Shown piece by piece: positions 8,369 through 15,830 of a DNA stretch of 64,000 bases. The position numbers were made by a program, and so were the translations under genes. Location of the stretch: contig JBGTBQ010000470.1 in the NCBI GenBank assembly GCA_041749275.1, forward strand, positions 1-64,000. The letters are read 5' to 3'. Positions within the stretch are counted from its first letter, which is position 1; every line of letters begins with the position of its first letter. Below the pieces are notes generated by a model. It was not told the DNA's origin. It ran no database searches and saw nothing but the letters and a program-made list of their open reading frames with translations. This stretch comes from JBGTBQ01 sp041749275 (GTDB lineage: Bacteria; Acidobacteriota; Blastocatellia; Pyrinomonadales; Pyrinomonadaceae).

Positions 8369-9289
8369 ATGAAGGGTCTGGCTATCGAAATAAATTCCGA
8401 ACTACCGGCTGCTTCCGTGGTCGCGCCGCTTGCGCTGCGCGAACGGATAGCGGCTTACGTCGAACTGACCAAACCACGCATCACTTTTCTGATCGTGCTT
8501 ACTTCCGCCGCCGGGTTCGCGCTCGGCTCGAAGGGCGCGATTGATTACCTCGTCCTCTTTCACGCGCTCGCCGGCATCGCGCTCCTCTCATCGGGGATTG
8601 CGACACTTAATCAGTACATGGAGCGCGACCTCGACCGCCTCATGCGTCGCACGGCGGCGCGTCCATTACCTTCCGGCAAGCTCGAACCTGTGATGGCTCT
8701 CGTCTTCGGCGTGACGCTGACGATTCTGGCGGAAGCTTATCTTGCCTTGGCCGTCAATCTCTTGACGGCAGGACTCGGCATCACCGTCATTGTCGGCTAT
8801 CTCTTCTGTTATACGCCGCTGAAAACGCGGACTTCGCTCTCAACCGTCGTCGGAGCATTTCCGGGCGCGATGCCGCCGCTCATGGGCTGGACGGCGGCGA
8901 CGGGCAGCGCCGGCACGGAAGCGTGGGCGCTCTTCGCCATCCTTTTCATGTGGCAGTTCCCGCACTTTCTCGCCATCGCGTGGATGTACCGCGAGGACTA
9001 TGAGCGCGCCGGCATTGTCATGCTCCCCGTAGTCGAACCCGAAGGCCGTCTGACCGCGCAGCAGATCGTGATCTGGACGCTCCTGCTCGTGCCGGTGAGC
9101 CTCTTTCCCGTGGCGCTCGGCACGACCGGGGTCGTCTATTTTTACGGCGCCTTTATCATCGGCCTGCTGTTTCTTGCGAGCAGCATCGCGGCGGCATTCA
9201 CGCATTCACGCCAAGGAGCGAGGAGACTTCTCCTCGCCTCCGTGGTTTACCTTCCCGTACTTTTCGGGATGATGGTCATAGACAAGTAA
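8369..9289 (+). CDS. ctaB: protohaem IX farnesyltransferase (haem O synthase)
   Basis: This integral membrane UbiA-family prenyltransferase converts haem B to haem O for the cytochrome oxidase. The first Asp-rich motif NQYMERDLDRLMRRTAARPLP is characteristic. The second conserved loop is AWMYREDYERAGI. About nine transmembrane helices fill the 306 aa, a normal length. It starts 12 bp after the copper lipoprotein gene, within the respiratory operon. No haem A synthase (ctaA) is visible in the window. Confidence 0.95.
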   Translation: MKGLAIEINSELPAASVVAPLALRERIAAYVELTKPRITFLIVLTSAAGFALGSKGAIDYLVLFHALAGIALLSSGIATLNQYMERDLDRLMRRTAARPLPSGKLEPVMALVFGVTLTILAEAYLALAVNLLTAGLGITVIVGYLFCYTPLKTRTSLSTVVGAFPGAMPPLMGWTAATGSAGTEAWALFAILFMWQFPHFLAIAWMYREDYERAGIVMLPVVEPEGRLTAQQIVIWTLLLVPVSLFPVALGTTGVVYFYGAFIIGLLFLASSIAAAFTHSRQGARRLLLASVVYLPVLFGMMVIDK

Positions 9290-9383
9290 CTCAAAGCTAT
9301 TAACCGTCAGCTTTCAGCAACGGACAACGTCAATATGCTGAGAGCTAACAGCTAACGGCTAATAGCTATTTCAGGAGAATCTC
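9290..9383 (+). repeat. intergenic AGCT-type repeat able to fold into a hairpin
   Basis: AGCTATTAACCGT (9295-9307) pairs with ACGGCTAATAGCT (9355-9367) with one G-T type mismatch. The loop carries more AGCTAACAGCTAA units. It belongs to the same repeat family as the spacers at 1428 and 3577 and precedes the coxB ribosome binding site (CAGGAG). Confidence 0.5.
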
Positions 9384-10226
9384 ATGGGCCGTGCGTTGGC
9401 TGTCTTCTTCTGGTTGATGACGCTCCTTTCGGTGTGGATGTTCGTCAACGGCAGGTGGTGGTTCCCGGCCTCCATCTCCGAGCACGGCCCGGCCTACGAC
9501 CAGCAGTTCCTGCTCACGATTATCGTCGTCGGCGTGGCTTTCGCGGCGGCGCAGATCGGACTCGGCTATACCATCTGGCGTTACCGCGATACGGGAAACG
9601 GCGAGCGCGCAACCTACTCGCATGGCAACAACCGGTTGGAAGTTGTCTGGACGGCGATCACGGCGGTCATCTTCATCTCGGTCGCCATCCTCGGCCAGCG
9701 TGTGTGGGCGCAACTCCACTTTCAACCCGCGCCGCCGGACGCCGCCAAAGTTCTCGTCACGGCGCAGCAGTTCCAATGGAATTTCCACTACCCCGGCCCC
9801 GACGGCACATTCGGGCGCACCGACCCGAAGCTCATCAGCGACGAGTCAATCAACTACATCGGTCTCGACGCGGCGGACGCGGCGGCGGCTGACGACACCG
9901 TGACGCAGACGCTCGTCGTGCAGAAAGATCGGACGGTGGAGTTGACGCTGATGGCGCGCGACGTGACGCACAGCTTTTGGGTGCCGCCGCTTAGGTTCAA
10001 GCAAGACGCAGTGCCGGGCGTCAAGATTCCCATTCATTTCAAACCCATGAAAGCCGGGCGCTACGAGATCGCGTGCGCCGAATTGTGCGGGCAGCAGCAC
10101 TATAAGATGAAGGCTTACATGCTCGTGCTCCCCGATGATGAGTACCGCGAGGTGATGGCGATGACGCAGTCGAAATTTCAGGCCCGCGTCGCCGAGTTCT
10201 TCAAGCAGTATCCAGAGACGTACTGA
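9384..10226 (+). CDS. coxB: cytochrome c oxidase subunit II
   Basis: This subunit carries the binuclear CuA centre that accepts electrons from the c-type/cupredoxin donor. Two N-terminal transmembrane helices are followed by a periplasmic cupredoxin domain. The CuA ligands are evident: His in VTHSFWVPPL and the C-A-E-L-C-G-Q-Q-H-Y-K-M block. There is no C-terminal cytochrome c domain, so it is not a caa3-type fused subunit; the donor must be a separate protein, plausibly one of the two redox proteins upstream. 280 aa, ATG behind CAGGAG. Confidence 0.95.
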   Translation: MGRALAVFFWLMTLLSVWMFVNGRWWFPASISEHGPAYDQQFLLTIIVVGVAFAAAQIGLGYTIWRYRDTGNGERATYSHGNNRLEVVWTAITAVIFISVAILGQRVWAQLHFQPAPPDAAKVLVTAQQFQWNFHYPGPDGTFGRTDPKLISDESINYIGLDAADAAAADDTVTQTLVVQKDRTVELTLMARDVTHSFWVPPLRFKQDAVPGVKIPIHFKPMKAGRYEIACAELCGQQHYKMKAYMLVLPDDEYREVMAMTQSKFQARVAEFFKQYPETY

Positions 10227-10276
10227 CCTAAAACCCCGTCCGCGCCCATGAGACGTGGGCGAAGAGGAGCTGACTG

Positions 10277-12238
10277 ATGGCAGAGGTCGAGACATTGGGC
10301 CACGAAGAGACCCACGACGAGCACGACGAGGCGCACGGCGGCCCCATCCACCACCACGGCCCGCCGACGGGTTTCATACGGAAGTACATCTTCAGCATTG
10401 ACCACAAGGTCATCGGCATCCAGTACCTCCTGCTCGCGCTCTTCTCGGTCTTTATCGGGCTGGTCATGTCGGTGTTGATGCGGATCAAGCTGACGTGGCC
10501 GGGCACCTCCATCACGCTCCTTGAAACGCTCTTTCCGCAGGGCGCGCCGGGCGGCGTGATGACGCCGGAGTTTTACCTCTCGCTCGTCACGATGCACGGC
10601 ACGATCATGGTCTTCTTCGTGCTCACGACGGCGCCGCAGGGCGGTTTCGGCAACTACTTTCTGCCCATCCAGATCGGCGCGGAAGACATGGCCTTCCCCG
10701 TCCTCAATATGCTCTCGTTCTGGGTGACGTTCGTCGGACTGGTCGTGCTGGTGCTGGCGATTTTCGCGGGCGGCAATCAGGGCTGGGACTTGACGCCGAA
10801 CCTCGGGTTCCCGGTCGTCGGGCCGACGGGAGGGTGGACGGGATACCCAACCTTAAGCGCCATCGGCGACAAGCTCAACGTGCCGGGTCAGGGCACGGGC
10901 ATGAACCTCTGGATCACGAGCATCGCCATCTTCTGCATCGCTTCGCTTCTCGGCGCGCTGAACTTCATCACGACTCTATTGAACATGCGCGCTCCGGGCA
11001 TGTCACTGATGCGGATGCCGCTGACCTGCTGGGCATGGTTCACGACGGCCATCCTCGCGCTGCTGTCGTTCCCGGTGCTGCTCGCGGCGGGCGTGCTCCT
11101 GTTGCTTGATCGAAACGCGGGGACGAGCTTCTTCGTGCCGGGCGGACTCAGCGGCGGCAGCGGCACGGAGCTGCTCAAGAATTACGACGGCGGCTCGCCG
11201 ATTCTGTGGCAGCACCTGTTCTGGTTCTTCGGCCACCCGGAGGTTTACATCGCCATTCTGCCCGGCATGGGCGCGACCTCGCACATCCTTTCGACGTTCG
11301 CCCGCAAACCGGTCTTCGGCTATCGCGCGATGGTCTTCGCGCTGTTCGCCATCGGCCTGCTGGGCTTCTTCGTGTGGGGCCACCACATGTTCCTGAGCGG
11401 CATGAGTCCCTACACGGGCATGGCCTTCTCGGTTCTCACGCTCTCCATCGGCGTTCCTTCAGCCATCAAGACATTCAACTGGCTGGGGACGTTATGGGGC
11501 GGGCGGATTCGTTTCACGACGCCGATGCTGTTCGCCGTCGGCTTCGTCTCGCTGTTCGTCGCGGGCGGCATCACCGGCCTCATTCTCGGCCAGACCTCGC
11601 TCGACCTCGCCATGCACGACACCTACATCGTGCCCGCGCACTTCCATCTCGTGATGGGCGTGGCCGCGATCTTCGGGATGTTCGCCGGCGTCTACTTCTG
11701 GTTCCCGAAGATGTTCGGACGGATGATGAGCGAGACGCTCGGCAAGATTCACTTCTGGCCGACGATGATCGGCGTCTATGCCATCTTCATCCCGATGCAC
11801 GCGATGGGCATCGTCGGGATGCCGCGCCGCTATTCGCAGTTCACCGAGATCGTCAACGGCAAGGAAGAGCACATCTACAAGTTCCTGACCTCGACCGACC
11901 CGCTCGTCATCTTCGTTACCATCTCGGCCATCGTGACGGCCATCGTGCAGGTGCTTTTCTTCTTCAACTTCTTCTGGAGCATCTTCAAGGGGAAGAAGGC
12001 GAGCGACAACCCGTGGGAGGCGACGACGCTCGAATGGGTGACGGCGACGCCGCCGCCGCATGACAACTTTGGCGGCAAGATTCCGACCGTCTACCGGGGC
12101 GCTTACGAATTCTCGGTGCCGGGCGCGCCCGACGACTACGTCATGCAGACGACCCCGGACGAGACGGGGCCGAATGTCGTCACGGCTGGGCACGGGACGA
12201 TCAAGGGGAACGGCGATGGACACAACGGTCACAAGTAG
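10277..12238 (+). CDS. coxA: cytochrome c oxidase subunit I (A-type haem-copper oxidase)
   Basis: This is the catalytic subunit that reduces oxygen to water and pumps protons. Signatures visible are GHPEVYIAILPG (the A1-type Glu and the His-Tyr CuB site), the CuB His pair GHHMF, K-channel Lys in SAIKTFNW, and HDTYIVPAHFHLVMG for the haem ligands. About twelve transmembrane helices are followed by a roughly 90-residue soluble tail. The His/Glu-rich N-terminus (HEETHDEHDEAH) is a peculiarity that could bind metal. 653 aa is somewhat long for the family. Its last 23 bases overlap the next gene. Confidence 0.97.
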   Translation: MAEVETLGHEETHDEHDEAHGGPIHHHGPPTGFIRKYIFSIDHKVIGIQYLLLALFSVFIGLVMSVLMRIKLTWPGTSITLLETLFPQGAPGGVMTPEFYLSLVTMHGTIMVFFVLTTAPQGGFGNYFLPIQIGAEDMAFPVLNMLSFWVTFVGLVVLVLAIFAGGNQGWDLTPNLGFPVVGPTGGWTGYPTLSAIGDKLNVPGQGTGMNLWITSIAIFCIASLLGALNFITTLLNMRAPGMSLMRMPLTCWAWFTTAILALLSFPVLLAAGVLLLLDRNAGTSFFVPGGLSGGSGTELLKNYDGGSPILWQHLFWFFGHPEVYIAILPGMGATSHILSTFARKPVFGYRAMVFALFAIGLLGFFVWGHHMFLSGMSPYTGMAFSVLTLSIGVPSAIKTFNWLGTLWGGRIRFTTPMLFAVGFVSLFVAGGITGLILGQTSLDLAMHDTYIVPAHFHLVMGVAAIFGMFAGVYFWFPKMFGRMMSETLGKIHFWPTMIGVYAIFIPMHAMGIVGMPRRYSQFTEIVNGKEEHIYKFLTSTDPLVIFVTISAIVTAIVQVLFFFNFFWSIFKGKKASDNPWEATTLEWVTATPPPHDNFGGKIPTVYRGAYEFSVPGAPDDYVMQTTPDETGPNVVTAGHGTIKGNGDGHNGHK

Positions 12239-12941
12239 CAGCGGAACGGTCGGGCGCGCGGATAAGACGCTCGACGCGTTCAACGCCCGCCCGCTCGGCG
12301 GTGGCCGGGGTGGTCTCGGCGACGGCCCCGGCGGGCCGAACGGTAAAGGCCCCGGCGGGGGTGGACAGCGGGACGGCTGGACGCCGGGGAGCTATCGCAT
12401 CGGCGTTCTCGTCGGTCTCGCCTCGATCACGATGATGTTTTCGGCGCTGGCGAGCGCCTACATCGTGCGTTCAGGCTTGCCGGGACCGAACGACTGGCAA
12501 CAAACAACGATACCGTCGTTTCTCTGGGTCAGCACGGCGGTTATCGTCGCCAGCAGTTTCACGGTGGCGTTCGCGCTCAAGTCGCTCAAGGGGAAGAATG
12601 ACGCCGCGTTCAGGCGTTGGCTGGGGGCGACGCTGGTGCTGGGACTGGCCTTTATCTCATCGCAACTGCTCGCGTGGAAACAACTCGTCGCGCAGGGACT
12701 GTACCTCGCGTCGAACCCCCATAGCTCATTTCTCTATGTGCTGACGGGGCTGCACGGCATCCACCTGCTCGGCGGGATCGGCGGACTGAGTTACCTGATC
12801 TTCCGCGCGTGGCGGCGTGCGGAGGTGGGCGCACGGGGCGAGGCGAAGCTCAAGGCGTTCGCGGATGTGGTGGCGATCTACTGGCACTTTATGGACGGCC
12901 TGTGGGTCTTCCTTTTCTTACTACTCTTTCTTTGGAGGTGA
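12216..12941 (+). CDS. coxC: cytochrome c oxidase subunit III, first copy
   Basis: This is a five-helix haem-copper oxidase subunit III (helices begin near YRIGVLVGLASITMM, FLWVSTAVIVASS, WLGATLVLGLAF, FLYVLTGLHGIHLL and VVAIYWHFMDGLWV). The family hallmark TGLHGIHLLGG and the final YWHFMDG...FLFL are both present. The N-terminus is a Gly-rich stretch. ATG 12216 has AAGGGGAA upstream and lies inside coxA (23-base overlap), so translation is probably coupled. A longer in-frame opening from 12060 runs through coxA and is rejected. Confidence 0.9.
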   Translation: MDTTVTSSSGTVGRADKTLDAFNARPLGGGRGGLGDGPGGPNGKGPGGGGQRDGWTPGSYRIGVLVGLASITMMFSALASAYIVRSGLPGPNDWQQTTIPSFLWVSTAVIVASSFTVAFALKSLKGKNDAAFRRWLGATLVLGLAFISSQLLAWKQLVAQGLYLASNPHSSFLYVLTGLHGIHLLGGIGGLSYLIFRAWRRAEVGARGEAKLKAFADVVAIYWHFMDGLWVFLFLLLFLWR

Positions 12942-12946
12942 CGCTG

Positions 12947-13633
12947 TTGAGCACCGAAGCGCACGCAGGACAGATCACGGCGACGGACTGGGGCGGCGGG
13001 GCGCTCCCGTATCGCGTCGGTCATCGTAAGCTCGGCATGTGGCTCTTCATCGTGTCGGACGCGATGACCTTCTCGGCGCTCCTCATCGGCTATAGCTACG
13101 TGCGCGTCTCCAGTAATCAATGGCCGACGCCCTTCGAGTTCTATCCCAGCATCGTCTTCTCGACGGTGATGACGCTGTGTCTGCTCGCGTCGAGCTTCAC
13201 CATGGTGATGGCGGTGAAGGCTTCGGCGCACAATCAGCTTAAGTCTGCCCGGCGCTGGATTGGCGCGACGATGCTCGGAGGCACGGCCTTCCTCGTGCTC
13301 CACTCGATTGAATGGGCGAAACTGATCGGTGAAGGACTGCGCCCATTCGGCATTACGTCCGGCAGCCATTTCGCCAAGCTCTGGGCGGAGCATTGGCCGC
13401 AGGCGCCGCCGTTGTTCGGCGCCACCTTCTTCGCCATCACCGGCCTGCACATGTTCCACGTCTTGACGGGCGTGATTTACCTCGGCGTCATCGCGGCGCG
13501 CATCGGGAAGATGCGGCATGAGGACGTGGAGATCAGCGGGCTGTACTGGCACTTCGTTGACCTCGTGTGGATGTTCGTCTTTCCGCTGATCTATATCCTC
13601 TCGGTTGATATGGGCGGCGGCGGTGGGCATTGA
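12947..13633 (+). CDS. coxC: cytochrome c oxidase subunit III, second copy
   Basis: This is a second subunit III-like protein directly after the first, again with five helices and the motifs TGLHMFHVLTG and GLYWHFVDLVWMFVF. HSIEWAKL retains the Glu that is replaced in the first copy. TTG 12947 is chosen because GGAGG lies 7 bases upstream; GTG 12938 overlaps that site. Tandem subunit III genes suggest two different subunits in one oxidase rather than a recent duplication, since overall similarity is low. Confidence 0.88.
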   Translation: MSTEAHAGQITATDWGGGALPYRVGHRKLGMWLFIVSDAMTFSALLIGYSYVRVSSNQWPTPFEFYPSIVFSTVMTLCLLASSFTMVMAVKASAHNQLKSARRWIGATMLGGTAFLVLHSIEWAKLIGEGLRPFGITSGSHFAKLWAEHWPQAPPLFGATFFAITGLHMFHVLTGVIYLGVIAARIGKMRHEDVEISGLYWHFVDLVWMFVFPLIYILSVDMGGGGGH

Positions 13634-13641
13634 GGACAGGC

Positions 13642-13711
13642 CAGAACCGCCTGCGGTAGCGGGCGGGTTTCAATCAACGCCGCCACCCGCCCGCTACCGC
13701 AGGTGGTTCTG
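13642..13711. repeat. 27+27 bp near-perfect inverted repeat between oxidase genes
   Basis: The left arm (13642-13668) and right arm (13685-13711) are complementary at 26 of 27 positions with a 16-base loop. The arms contain CTGCGGTAGCGGGCGGGT and its complement. The structure sits between subunits III and IV inside an operon, where a full terminator would be costly. It resembles a REP/MITE-like repeat or an attenuator/mRNA-stability hairpin. Confidence 0.85.
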
Positions 13712-13752
13712 ACTTGTCACAATTGCAAGGTTTATTTGAGGAGGCCGTCGAG

Positions 13753-14373
13753 ATGGCGCTTGAGTCTGTGAAAGGCTTATTTAAAAAGTCGGATACGCTG
13801 CTGATGGGCGTGTGCGTCCTGTTCGCGGCCCTGTTTTTCGTGCTCGCCGCGAGCAACGCCGCGAGCACGGGGAACTTCTTCACGATTGACAGCCTCTTCT
13901 TCACTACGGTCTGCCTGCTTCTGGCGCTGACCTTTATCGCCATCCCGGCGCTCTCTTTACACGAGCAAGGGGTTCTCAAAGATGCGTTCGGCGTGCCCGA
14001 AGGGGTATCGCCCGCACGCAGACACGAAGGCGAAATTCACTTCGAGGGCAGCACGAATCTCTTTTTCTACGTCCTCGGCGCACTGCTGGCGCTGACGCTC
14101 GTCGAGGTCGTTTTCGCCTACGTCCAGTTTGACCTGCTAATCATGCTGACGCTCCTGATCGGGCTGTCAGTCGTCAAGGCGGCTCTCATCATCGCGTACT
14201 TCATGCACCTCAAATTCGAGCGCATGAGCCTTGTCCTCTCGCTCGTGCCGGCGCTTGTCGTCTGCATCTGTCTTCTCTTCATTTTCTTCCCCGACGGCAT
14301 CCGCTCGCGCGAACTTCGCACAACGCAACCGGCCACGTCGGCGCCGGCAGCCCCGGCGGAGGCGGCACACTAA
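13753..14373 (+). CDS. cytochrome c oxidase subunit IV-like membrane protein
   Basis: The second half matches the bacterial oxidase subunit IV (COX4_pro) pattern: three helices with KAALIIAYFMHLKFER, the family's most conserved stretch. Two additional helices at the N-terminus and a Ala/Pro-rich tail make it longer (206 aa) than the usual about 100 aa. ATG 13753 is preferred because GAGGAGG lies 8 bases upstream; a TTG at 13714 in the same frame abuts the inverted repeat and lacks a good site. Confidence 0.8.
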   Translation: MALESVKGLFKKSDTLLMGVCVLFAALFFVLAASNAASTGNFFTIDSLFFTTVCLLLALTFIAIPALSLHEQGVLKDAFGVPEGVSPARRHEGEIHFEGSTNLFFYVLGALLALTLVEVVFAYVQFDLLIMLTLLIGLSVVKAALIIAYFMHLKFERMSLVLSLVPALVVCICLLFIFFPDGIRSRELRTTQPATSAPAAPAEAAH

Positions 14374-14377
14374 CATC

Positions 14378-14629
14378 ATGGCGATAAACGCGCGGAGAGT
14401 CTGGTTCACACTCGTTGCGGCGCTCGCCGTGCTTGCGTTTGTTCTCAACCCCGCCGAAACTTTCGCTCAGTGCGCCCTCTGCCGAACAGCCCTTGAGCAG
14501 GGCGGAGGGGAGGCCGCAAAGGCGATGAACCTCGGCATCCTTGTCCTGCTCGTGCCGCCGGTCGCAATGTTCTGCGCCATCTTCGCGGTCGCCATCAAGC
14601 GTGAGAAGGAGGATGGCGAGAGGTCATAG
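14378..14629 (+). CDS. small secreted/membrane protein with CxxC, oxidase-operon associated
   Basis: The 83-aa protein starts 5 bases after the subunit IV gene. A signal-peptide-like N-terminus (residues 6-30, ending FAQ) is followed by CALCRTAL, then one transmembrane helix (about 50-73) and a charged C-terminus. The CxxC just after the signal peptide would be exposed in the periplasm and could bind copper or haem. I do not recognise the family. The context suggests a role in oxidase assembly. Confidence 0.65.
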   Translation: MAINARRVWFTLVAALAVLAFVLNPAETFAQCALCRTALEQGGGEAAKAMNLGILVLLVPPVAMFCAIFAVAIKREKEDGERS

Positions 14630-14724
14630 CATCCATGTGTCGGAAAAGGCGCTCTTCCCGCGATTAGATACGCCCTCCCGCGGCGTCGGCTTCCGCCCAT
14701 CACCGGATAATTGATTTGAAAACG

Positions 14725-14964
14725 ATGACAGAAGAAATCCAACCGGCAGTTGATATCGAAAAAGAGACGATTCGCGGGCGAGCGTGCCCGCAATGCGGAG
14801 GGAAGATTATCCCTTCCAATCGCGCTGTCTATCAGAGCACGACCAACCCTTCCGAGGTCTTCCCGCTCTGGGAGTGCGAGCGCTGCGGGTATGGCGAAAT
14901 CAGCGAGAAGAAACCCCCGCCAGCCAAACCAGCGCCCGCGCCAAAGAAGGGAGAGGCAGGATGA
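14725..14964 (+). CDS. small zinc-ribbon protein
   Basis: 79 aa with CPQCGGK and, about 33 residues later, CERCGYGE, a two-knuckle zinc ribbon, followed by a Pro/Ala/Lys tail. ATG 14725 is used; an in-frame TTG lies three codons earlier. Nothing in the sequence defines a function. Its position at the end of the oxidase genes hints at an accessory or regulatory role only. Confidence 0.55.
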   Translation: MTEEIQPAVDIEKETIRGRACPQCGGKIIPSNRAVYQSTTNPSEVFPLWECERCGYGEISEKKPPPAKPAPAPKKGEAG

Positions 14965-14970
14965 GCAAAC

Positions 14971-15081
14971 ATGACATTGAGAACGTTGTCCGTGCGTGAC
15001 GGGAAGGTGGAGAGCTTACGCTGCCGTAAGGATACCGACTCCGTCGCCGAGAACTTCATCATCCGGGCCGGGCGTATGTGA
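14971..15081 (+). CDS. tiny ORF, possibly the 5' part of a frameshifted gene
   Basis: A 36-codon frame (MTLRTLSVRDGKVES, then CRKDTDSVAENFIIR) ends in TGA overlapping the GTG of the next gene (ATGTGA). A second, 12-codon frame starting at ATG 14961 overlaps its beginning. The amino-acid composition is protein-like throughout, so this and the next gene may be one small protein interrupted by one or two frameshifts, or two translationally coupled peptides. Family unknown. Confidence 0.35.
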   Translation: MTLRTLSVRDGKVESLRCRKDTDSVAENFIIRAGRM

Positions 15082-15350
15082 CGACGGGCAAAGGAGATTT
15101 TAAAGAGTTGGCCGATCCGAACAACATCACGCTTCGAGTCCTGCGAATGTTCAACGAGATGGGCAGGGAGACACTCGATCTGCACGAATTGTTCGAGGCG
15201 GGTGGGAACGACCCTGACAAGCGACTGGCGGTCTTCGATGCCGTCGAGCGTCTTGTCGAGCAGGGTGCGCTCGAAGAGCGTGGCAACGATTTCTATTCTT
15301 TGACAGACAAGGGACGCGGAATCGTGCGGTCGAGGGCGGGAGAGGCATGA
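15078..15350 (+). CDS. small winged-helix-like protein
   Basis: 90 aa, start GTG 15078 overlapping the previous stop. The helical segments with LRVLRMFNE, DKRLAVFDAVERLVEQGALEE and NDFYSLTDKGRGIVRS look like a winged helix, where the last part is the beta wing. Such domains usually bind DNA. It may act as a local regulator or be the C-terminal part of a split gene (see the preceding entry). Family not recognised. Confidence 0.5.
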   Translation: MTTGKGDFKELADPNNITLRVLRMFNEMGRETLDLHELFEAGGNDPDKRLAVFDAVERLVEQGALEERGNDFYSLTDKGRGIVRSRAGEA

Positions 15351-15381
15351 TGCGGCGCGGTTCTCGCCCCACACCAGTGTT

Positions 15382-15807
15382 ATGAACGATTCCATCCTGC
15401 CCCACCTGAATGCCGCCCTGAACGCGACCAGCGGTGTCCTGCTCCTCACGGGATTTTATTTCATTATGCGACGGAAGGTATCCGCGCATCTCGCCTGCAT
15501 GGTCTCCGCTCTCATCGTTTCGCTGCTCTTTCTCGTCTCCTACGTCGTCTATCACTACAACTACGGCTCAGTGCGTTTCGCCGGCGTCGGGCCGGTGCGG
15601 TCGGTCTATTTCTTCATTCTCATCACACACGTCGTTCTGGCGATAGTGATCGTCCCGCTCGTGATTGTGACGGTGAGGAGAGCGCTACGCGGCGACTACT
15701 CTCGCCACCGGCGCATCGCGCGTTGGACGTTCCCGCTCTGGCTCTACGTTTCGGTTACGGGCGTGATTGTGTACTTGATGCTGTATCAGATGTATCCCGC
15801 CCGGTGA
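15382..15807 (+). CDS. DUF420 membrane protein, oxidase assembly factor-like
   Basis: 141 aa with four hydrophobic helices. The conserved His-bearing pattern (H in ILPHLNAALN, VYHYNYGSVRF, FFILITHVVLA and YSRHRRIARWTFPLWLYVSVTGVIVYLMLYQ) is diagnostic for the DUF420/CtaM family. Family members help assemble haem-copper oxidases by handling haem. Being at the tail of the cytochrome oxidase genes agrees with this. ATG 15382. Confidence 0.88.
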   Translation: MNDSILPHLNAALNATSGVLLLTGFYFIMRRKVSAHLACMVSALIVSLLFLVSYVVYHYNYGSVRFAGVGPVRSVYFFILITHVVLAIVIVPLVIVTVRRALRGDYSRHRRIARWTFPLWLYVSVTGVIVYLMLYQMYPAR

Positions 15808-15830
15808 TTCTTTCAGGCGAATTTCGGCAC

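Noticed and set aside
11492..12283. 263-aa minus-strand frame over the oxidase subunit I gene
   Set aside because: It is an antisense shadow rich in Arg/His/Asp on top of the strongly conserved coxA.
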